DNA of 26,297 bases, taken from the IMG/VR virus record IMGVR_UViG_3300001680_001509, positions 1 to 26,297 of that record; one strand, given 5' to 3'. The position numbers were made by a program, and so were the translations under genes. Below are positions 13,684-22,600 of this stretch, one piece after another. The stretch's first letter is position 1. Each line of letters opens with the position of its first letter. This DNA comes from a virus. The notes under the pieces are model-generated. The model was not told the origin of the DNA. It searched no databases and saw only the letters and a program-made list of their open reading frames with translations.

Positions 13684-16600
13684 ATGGCCAGTAAGAGTAA
13701 AAACATACAAATTATTGTAACTAGTAAGGGATTAAAAGAGGTAAAAAGAGACCTCGTATCTATCCGAAAACTTACTGGCCCGGGTAAAAATAATAATATT
13801 AAGATTAACCTCAGTGTTAATCAAAAATTCTTTCAAACGTCATTACAAAAGGCGTTTAAGAATATCGCCACTAAGAAACTTAATCTTAGTATAAATCAAG
13901 CATTCTTCAATAAATCTTTAGCAAATGCAATTGCTCAGGCAGAACGCCGTGGCATTAGATTAACCGCAAATGTTATTGGAACAGGAAGAGCAAGACCAGA
14001 ACAAAAAAGAGCCGAGCGTATATCTGGAGGAGCAGCTACGTCTAATATAGTTGGTGGTGTTGCTTACCAAAGATCATCTATGATAGCTACTCAGGCTGCT
14101 ACTAAGGCTCAAATAGCGGGTAACCAACTTGTTGCGAAGAACGTTCATTCAAATAAAATAGTTGCTAAGCAAGCTGAACAGGGTCGTCAAGCGACACTTA
14201 AACAGGCGTCACATTCAAAGTTTGCTAATAAACAGTTACAGAATCTAAATAGAGCTATATCTTTATTAAATAAAACTATGGAACGAGTAATTCGTTCTAT
14301 GTTACAGATAGAGTTAGTAATAAAATCTAATAGTGGTGTAAAAACTGGAAACACAGAACGGCAGATAAATAGAATTAAAAGCCAAGCTAAGGTTACTCGA
14401 CGAAATTTAGCATCAGCTACAGCTTTAGAGCCTTATGACCCTAGTAGTACTAATAGAAGATATGCAGGTGGCGCACCAAAACATCCATCTGTATATAGAC
14501 AGGATCAAGAAGCCTATAGAATCAGAAAACAGTTAGATGCAGGGCAAGCATCTGGACAAAGATTTACTACACTGACAGGCGGAAGACAAGTCGATACCAG
14601 AGAGGCTATTAGAGCAACTCACGAAGCAAGAAGGCTAAAGTTTGATACTGGTCAACTCGATAAAAAAGGTCAAAAGATATATCGTAACGCTGATACCTCT
14701 GAGGTTAACGCAGAACAAGTTAGAGTGGTTAAAAAGTTAGTTGCTTCTCAGAGAACTTTACAACATCATGTAGATAAACAGAGCAAAGAATATATCGCTA
14801 GTAAACCCCCTATATACACTTCAGAAGTTATGGGGGGTAGAACATCGGGAGCGAGAGGAAGCCGTCCAGGCGGGTCTGGCGGGTCTGGCGGGTCTGGTGG
14901 CGGAGGTGGTGGTCGTGGTCGTAGTATAACTGGTGCTGATCCATATAAAAGAAATAGAGGTATCATAGGTACTAAAGGCGGGGGCGGAGACTTTTCGCAT
15001 ATGGCATCTGGAATGGGTGGCTTTGTTGGTATGTATGCTGAAGTTGCAGCTAAGACTTTCGCCTTAGGAGCCGCATTTAGAGCTCTAAAAGAAGCTGCTG
15101 ATTTTGGTGTGCTTATTGATGGTATGAAAGCCTATGAGGCAGCATCTGGAGCATCTTTATTATCTGTAGCCAAAAGAGTACAAGAAATTACTCAACACAC
15201 TATAGGACTTAAGCAGGCATCACAAGGTGTAACTATGTCTATAGCTGCTGGGTTTGACTCAACTCAAATTGAAGCTATGGCAACAGCAGCCAAGAATGCA
15301 GGACTAGCCCTAGGGCGAGACTTGGGTGATGCTTTCGACAGAATTACCAAAGGTGTAACAAAAGCAGAGCCAGAATTATTAGACGAATTAGGAATTATAT
15401 TACGTCTTGAAACTGCCTCTAAAAAATATGCTAAAACAATAAGAAATTTAGACGGTAGTATAGGTAAAAATGTTAAAGAACTAACTACTTATGAGAAGCA
15501 ACAAGCTGTATTAAACGAAGTTATAACTCAAGCTGAAAATAAGTTTGGCTTATTAGGCAAGCAGATGGAAGGTAAAGCTAACTCTTTATCAGCAATATCA
15601 GCTGCTTTAACAGATACAGCTCTTAAAGCGGGTAATTTCGCGCTAGACTTTGATATAATATTTGGAATAGCTAGTATTAAAGATGTAGTAAAATTCTTTT
15701 CTGAGAATGCTACAGCAGTAATCGCAGCTTTTTCTGGGTTAGCTATATTTTTACTAAAGAATATGATACCCCAGGTAGGAAAATTTACTAATAAGTATTC
15801 TGATGCTGCAAGTAGGTTTGCAGCAGATTCTCATGCTATGGCAGTATCAGCTAAAAATAGTGGAACTACATTCCAAAGCTTTGCTAAACAAATGAATACC
15901 ATGGGAACAGGTGCTGCATTCTACTCTACTATAGAGGATATGGGTGTTAATGTAACAAACGCAGAAGGTCTCATAGTAAATAAGTTTGATAATATTACTA
16001 ATGCGTACAGAAATCTATTAAGTGAAGGGGGCGTGAATAATGCCCAAGCGATGCGCCACCTAACGGATGTAGCTGGCGGAGATGTTGCAAATATGTTGGT
16101 AGATTCTGCAGATAAGGTCAACATGTCTAAACTTGACCTAGCTAATGATCCATTTGCGGGTACTAGGGATGTGCAGAAGGCAATGAGTTCTTCCCTAATG
16201 AGTAATGTCGATGGATTAATAGGGGATATGGAAACTACCGGCAGAAGAGTCGGCACCCTTATTGATGAAGGCATGGGCATTGAGATGGATGTAACCAGAC
16301 GAGGACTAAAAGATCTAAGGATGCAAATGCTTAGAACGGTAGATCCGAAAGCATATGCTAAGCAGTTAGCAGAGATGGAAAGTGCTGTAACTGGATCATC
16401 ATCAAGCTGGGCCAGAAATATGGAAGGCAAAGTTAGATCCCGTATGGCTTTTAATGCCAAAAAAGCGGGTTTACGAGCAGCAGGTAAATTTGAAGTTCAA
16501 CAAGCATTTCAACATGAAGGAACTTCTGCAGGGTGGCAAGAAGCAAGTTACCAAGCTAAAAGGTATGGCAAAGAGATGGATAAGCTATATAAGGCTGAAG

Positions 16601-19600
16601 GCAAAAAAATGAACTTGTATCATAAAGCCCTAAAGTCTATGGGCAAAGCGAATATTAGGTTCGGCTCACAAATTGCTTCTCTTGGTCGTGGTATAATGTC
16701 AGGGGGTATGAAAGCTATGCAAGCTGTAGCTATATACACCATGCTTGAAGCAGCTGTAAAAGGTATATCTAAAGCATTCGGTTTCACTACTGACGTTATT
16801 AGTAAGGCTATTTCAGGTGCTAATGCTTTTGGGGAAGAATTAGACGCTCAACAAGAAAAATGGATAGGGTACTCTAATCAGTTAAATCTATTCACTAATA
16901 GTTTAGAGGGAATAGGTAAAGCAGCTGGTCAAGAAGCTAGTAGTTTAGAGAGTTTTTCTAACTCATTAACTACTATGTCTGTTAAGTGGGGTCAGGCAAT
17001 TGATAAAATGACAGCTGGTGATAAAGTAGGCGAAGTCTTCTCAGAGATGGTATTCTGGTCAGATAGTATGTCAGAGTCAATGGATGAGCAAACTAAAAAG
17101 TTTATTGATACGGTAAAAACTTCTGGGCACTTAAAAGCAATTGCGTCAGCATTGAGTATAGATATAGATAGTATAACACTTTTTGATTCTAAAGGTAGAC
17201 TAACTAAGGATCTGGCCAGATTTCAAGAAGAGACAAAAAAGGTCTCTGCAAGCTCTAGAAATTTAGAATCGAACATTAAAGACTTAGCTCTAGCATTTCA
17301 AGGCTTAGGAGACGCTCAGTCTGAGTTTGCAAAAGGATTGCTAACATCTACTAAGTTTGATACTTTAGTAGATCAGTCAAAAGGGTTGAAAAAAACTTTT
17401 GAGGATACATTCTATAATGAACAATCAATAATGGCCTTTGAAGGCACATTAGATAGAGCCGTAGAAGCAGTAAAAGAATTTAAAGATACTTTAGGAAATC
17501 TTAGTTTTGAGATTGATCTAGTAAAAGTTTCCCCTAGTACTGGTAAGGATATTATAGGGTTATTAGGAAAAGATTTAGAACGAGTTACAGAGTTACAGAA
17601 ACAGTTGCCGTCGTTTTCGGAAGGTATATTTGCCCCTAATGAATCTTTTGTTAAGACTAAAGCAATAAATCAGGAAATTCATGAAGTACTGTCAAAAGCT
17701 AATGTACAGAGGCAACAAGAGGGAGTAGCTAGCCAGCTAAAAGATTCATTATTACCTCAACTTAAGAGAACTGCCTTTAAACATATACCTGAGGAAGAAT
17801 GGAATAAGGTATCTAAAGCTATCCTTGCAAGTATTCATACTAAAATTGCCGATGCTGCAGCTGCTCAAAGAGCAGAGCAGTTTGCCAATATGCAGTCTGG
17901 CAATACTATGAGTGGGATCGCCAGTCTTGAGTCGTTATCAAGTGATGCTTTAGAACTATTAGTAAAAGATGCTGTAGGTAAACAAATTACTCCTGATATG
18001 ATTAAGCAGGGTATGTGGAAAAGTGCTATAGCAAGCCAAATTGAGGGTCTGAGCATAGAGCTACAATCAGCGCTGGAGACACTATTACTAGAATCTGGTA
18101 GATTTCTTAAAGATGAAAAAGAAGGGTTCCTATCAAGAATACATGAAACTGTAGATAGTAAACTATCATTTACGGAAGCAAAGGATACAATTAGAGAGGC
18201 TATTGTACTTTATGATGACTTTGTAAAAAATGCCCAAAGACAATTTAGATACTTACAGGGTGAAATAGATCTCATGGCTTCTGCTATGACAAGGTTAAAG
18301 GGTACTGGAACATCTACAGATTTAATCAAATCTTTAAATATAGAAAGTAAAATACTAGATAGTAAGCAAGCTCAGTTCCGTCTAACAATTAAAACTCTAA
18401 GATTGAGTAAACGTACAAAAGAAAATCAAGAAGCTATTGCTCAAGAACAAAAGAAAATCGCAGACTTAGAGCTTAATAGGTTATCTGAAGCTCAAATAAT
18501 ACATCAAGGTATTACTACAGAAATTAAGTATCAGTATAGCATATACGAAAAGAATCTTGGGCTGATTACTGATATGGTAACGGCGCTAGAGTCTATAGGT
18601 AGCATAAATAAGTCTCAAGTAGCACATCTAAACTTTGTGTCTACTAAACAAACATCCATTAATTCTGCAATTAAGGACTGGTTAGATATACATACTAAGT
18701 ATCAGAAAGATTTGAAATCTCCTGAAGCTGATAAAGTAAAGTTACTTGAAGCTTACACATCTGCTAATAAGATAGTAGGGGAGCGACTTACTAATATTGT
18801 TAAAATTGCAAAGATAGAGAGGGATTCTTCTTACTTAGATCATAAATTAGACCTATACAATAAAATGGTAGATAGAGCTAGTGCTCTATTAGATATACAA
18901 AAAGAACTATCAGGTGTGCATGATGCCAATGCTAGTACTACCGAATCTCTAGCAATTATTAGTGCTAGGGAATCAGACCTTGCAAAAGAAAGACTTGATT
19001 CTATGAGGGCAACTACTGAGCTAACTGAGAGGCATACACTTGCTCTACAGAATGCTGTGGGTAGTACTACAGACTTAACTAAATGGTATAAATTAGAGAA
19101 AGCTCATATGGCTTTCATGCTAACTACTAGAGAGGAACTTATAAGTCTACAGGCATTAGCAGCACTAAATACCCTTAAAGAATCTTCTTCTCTTGAGAGT
19201 ATAAATAGGCACTTAGTTGCTCAAGAAGAACTAAATAATGCTAAACTTACTAGTAGTCTTCATGTTAATAATATTAAAGCTAGAGAAAATAGATTATCTA
19301 ATATTAAGAAGAAGTTTGATATTAAGGCTTTACAGCATGAACATAATGTACTAAAAATTAGAGATAAACTAGAAAATCTAGAATTAACATCTTGGGAAAG
19401 ACAGAATCTAATTAGAGATATTGATTCTGAAATCCTAGAGATGGAGAAAGAAAAGGTAGAAGTTTTAGAGGAATACGTAGAGGGGCTAAAAGCTGCTCAC
19501 GAAGCAAAAAAGAGAATAGGCGAAGCATCTTTAGATGATGAGCTATACTATAGAATTAAAGAAATGCAAGAGGCTATGCCTAGTGCTATCGATTCAGCTG

Positions 19601-22600
19601 CCAATGTAATGATAGGGTCTATTAATACTGCTGTAGATATGATGGCAGAAAATATTAAGGAAGGCGAAGGAGCCTTCGGTGCGGGCGGATTTGAAAATTT
19701 TGCGGCTAAGCAATGGCGAGCTGCTGGAGATACACTTATAGACTCTGCAGCTGAGAAAATGAAAGTGGCTTCAGCCAAGTTAATGTTAGGCTCTACTTAC
19801 ATTACTCCAGAAGAAAAAGCAGTACAAGCACTAAAGAAACAAGACATTGGAAATAACTATTTATTAGATATTTCTGCGACTCTAAAAGCTATCAGAGATA
19901 GAAGGGTTGACATATCTAATCAGACAGGCACTACTATTAATGGTGTAGAGGATTTTTACGCAAAAAATAAGAATAAGAAAGTATTTGACCAATTCGTGCC
20001 AACAACTAAGTCTGAATTTTTAACAAATGCTATATTAGCGGCCGAAACTACAGGCGATAGAATTGCTGATACTTTAGAAAAGCTAGTTGATATTATGGAT
20101 ACTATGAGATTAAATAAATCTCTAGATAATACTCCAAGCTGGTTAGGTGTTGCAGACAACCTTATGTCAAATGAGGATCGCGCCTTAGCAGTAGCTCTAG
20201 ATGTACAAGCAGAATCAATTTTTAAAGCACAAGATAATTTCAATGCTCAGTGGGATGCGATGGAGCACCGTCTAAATACTACTCCAAGCTGGTTAGGTGA
20301 GCCAACAAACAATCTTATGTCAAATGAGGCGCGTGCTGCAGCAGTAGCAGCTGATAAAGCAGCGAAAGTATCAGCAGCTAGAGCAGCGGAAGAAGAATAT
20401 TTAGATCTTGCGATGTTCCAAGCTGAATTCGACCAAGAACAGATGGAGGCTCAGGCTAATATAGAGCGATTCATAGAGTCTCTAGGTTACTCAATGGATA
20501 GAGTTATAAGCTTGGGTAATAAAGGGAAAACAGCTACAGAAGTAATAACTAATTATACAGATAAGTTAAGCAACCTAAGTGCTGAAGACACTAAATTTAG
20601 GGAACATGAACGGTACAATAATAACCTTGCAGAACTTAAACAATTCTTACATGGTGCTGTAAACGAAGAAATGGGTAGTGGCTTTATGGGCTTCAATCCT
20701 ATGAAGACTGTGGCCCATAGTATGTTGACTAGTGAAATGGGTCAATACAATGACCCTAATATAGTAAATTCGGGTATGCTTGCTAATACTAGAGCAATGA
20801 TGGCGGATAAGATGTCTGGACAGGTATCCCCAGATAAGATAGCATATATTTTAGATAGGTTCGATAGATTCGCAGCACAATTCGATAATTACAAAGCAGC
20901 TGTAGATAATTATACAGAGAAGTTACTGGCACCAACAGTCGTTATACCATCTATACCCTTAGAAAAGCCCAAGTATAACGCTCTGCCTAGTGCATCTGAT
21001 CTTAACCATAATCCTACTTGGCAAGACAGAGATGATAACAATAGAGGCGCAGAATTTTATGCACATGGTGGGCATGTGTCAGGATTAGGCGGCCCTACAG
21101 ATGATTCAGTAGCCGCATGGCTATCTAATGGAGAGTTTGTTGTTAATGCAGACGCCGCTCAAAGAAATAGAGCTTTCTTAAATATTATTAATGAAGGTGG
21201 TAAGATACCTGGATTCTATGAAGGAACCAGACCAGATAGTTATTTAGGTGGAGGTATTTTTGATGCTGTAGACCCTCAAGTAACTAGAGTATTGAGAGAA
21301 GTAGCCGGGCATGTGCTTACTATAAGTACCTTATTAAAAGACCAGGTAGGCTACTCTGTTCGCGCAATTGATGATTTATCTAGAGAATTAGTATTCGATT
21401 TAGTATCTGTTATAGAATTCGAATTAGGAATCCCTATGGGAGAATTCATGAGTTTCATCTCTACAGAGATGTCTCCTACATTAGATAAATTAAATATTAC
21501 ACTAGACACTATTAATACTGAGTTTACTAGTGCGTCTAAGACTTATGACACAATCACTACTCCAAGTGAGTGGTTCTCTCCAAGTGAGTGGTTCTCTCCT
21601 AAAGCAGGCGACCTACCTCATAATAAATTTGCAGCAGGTGGTCGTATTTCAGGCCCAGGGGGCCCTAAAGAGGATAAGATCCCTGCCTGGTTATCTAATG
21701 GAGAGTATGTTATTAATGCAGCCTCTACTAAAAAGTATGGACCATTAGTAAAATCCATCAATGACGATACTCTGAATCTAGCTGCTGGTGGAAGATCAGA
21801 TAAGAGTAAATATGCTAAATTTGCAGAGGGAGGCATTGCTAAATTTGCAGATGGTGGTTCATTTGATTGGATGAAATCTCTTCAAAAAACAAACGTAAAT
21901 GATGCTGTTCAAAGACTAGCAGATAAAATGAATATAAATAATGTCATAAAGAATGATGACGTTATGCGAAATACTAGTGGAAAGATGCACAAAGCTGGTC
22001 CAAACTTTAAAACTTTTAAAGGGGCAAGTTGGTGGGTAAACAAAGAAGGACAAAGAGTTCGTAATGTAGGGAAGCCATACGGTAATTGGCAAGAGGGTAT
22101 GAAGTGGAAAGGTGGAAGTGCAGGAGCTCATAGATTTGGGCCTTTCAGTACAGGCAACCCTTACGCGGGTACTCCTCCAAACCTTAATATGCATGAAGTC
22201 GGTACTGCCACTAATAGAAATAAGCCAGTATCAATACTAAATCAATATGACAAAAAACCTGATGGGACCGCTAAATATGCCAAAGGGTTTAAAAGTGTAT
22301 CTGACGAAAAGAAAGCAGCACTAATAATATACGATAAGCTAATGGCAGGAAAGGACCCATATAGAGGTAAGTCCCTTATGGTTCCAAACCCTGTATCACA
22401 TCAAGGTATTGTAGCAAAAAGTGCCAAAGGAGTACAGTTTGCCAAAGGTTTAGCGCAGGAAAGGAGAATTTGGACTAAAGGATTTGCTAAAAAAGCAGCT
22501 GGATCTTTAGTTGGTTTACCTCTTGCGGGAGGACTTGGCATAGCTGAGCTTATAAACATACTAGTAGGTAACCCATTCGTGGATGAGCCTAGAAGTGTTA

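Noticed and set aside
15921-16460. 179-codon open frame on the minus strand inside the tape measure gene
   Set aside because: Leu/Ser/Pro-rich shadow opposite a continuous coding frame, no Shine-Dalgarno, no partner genes.
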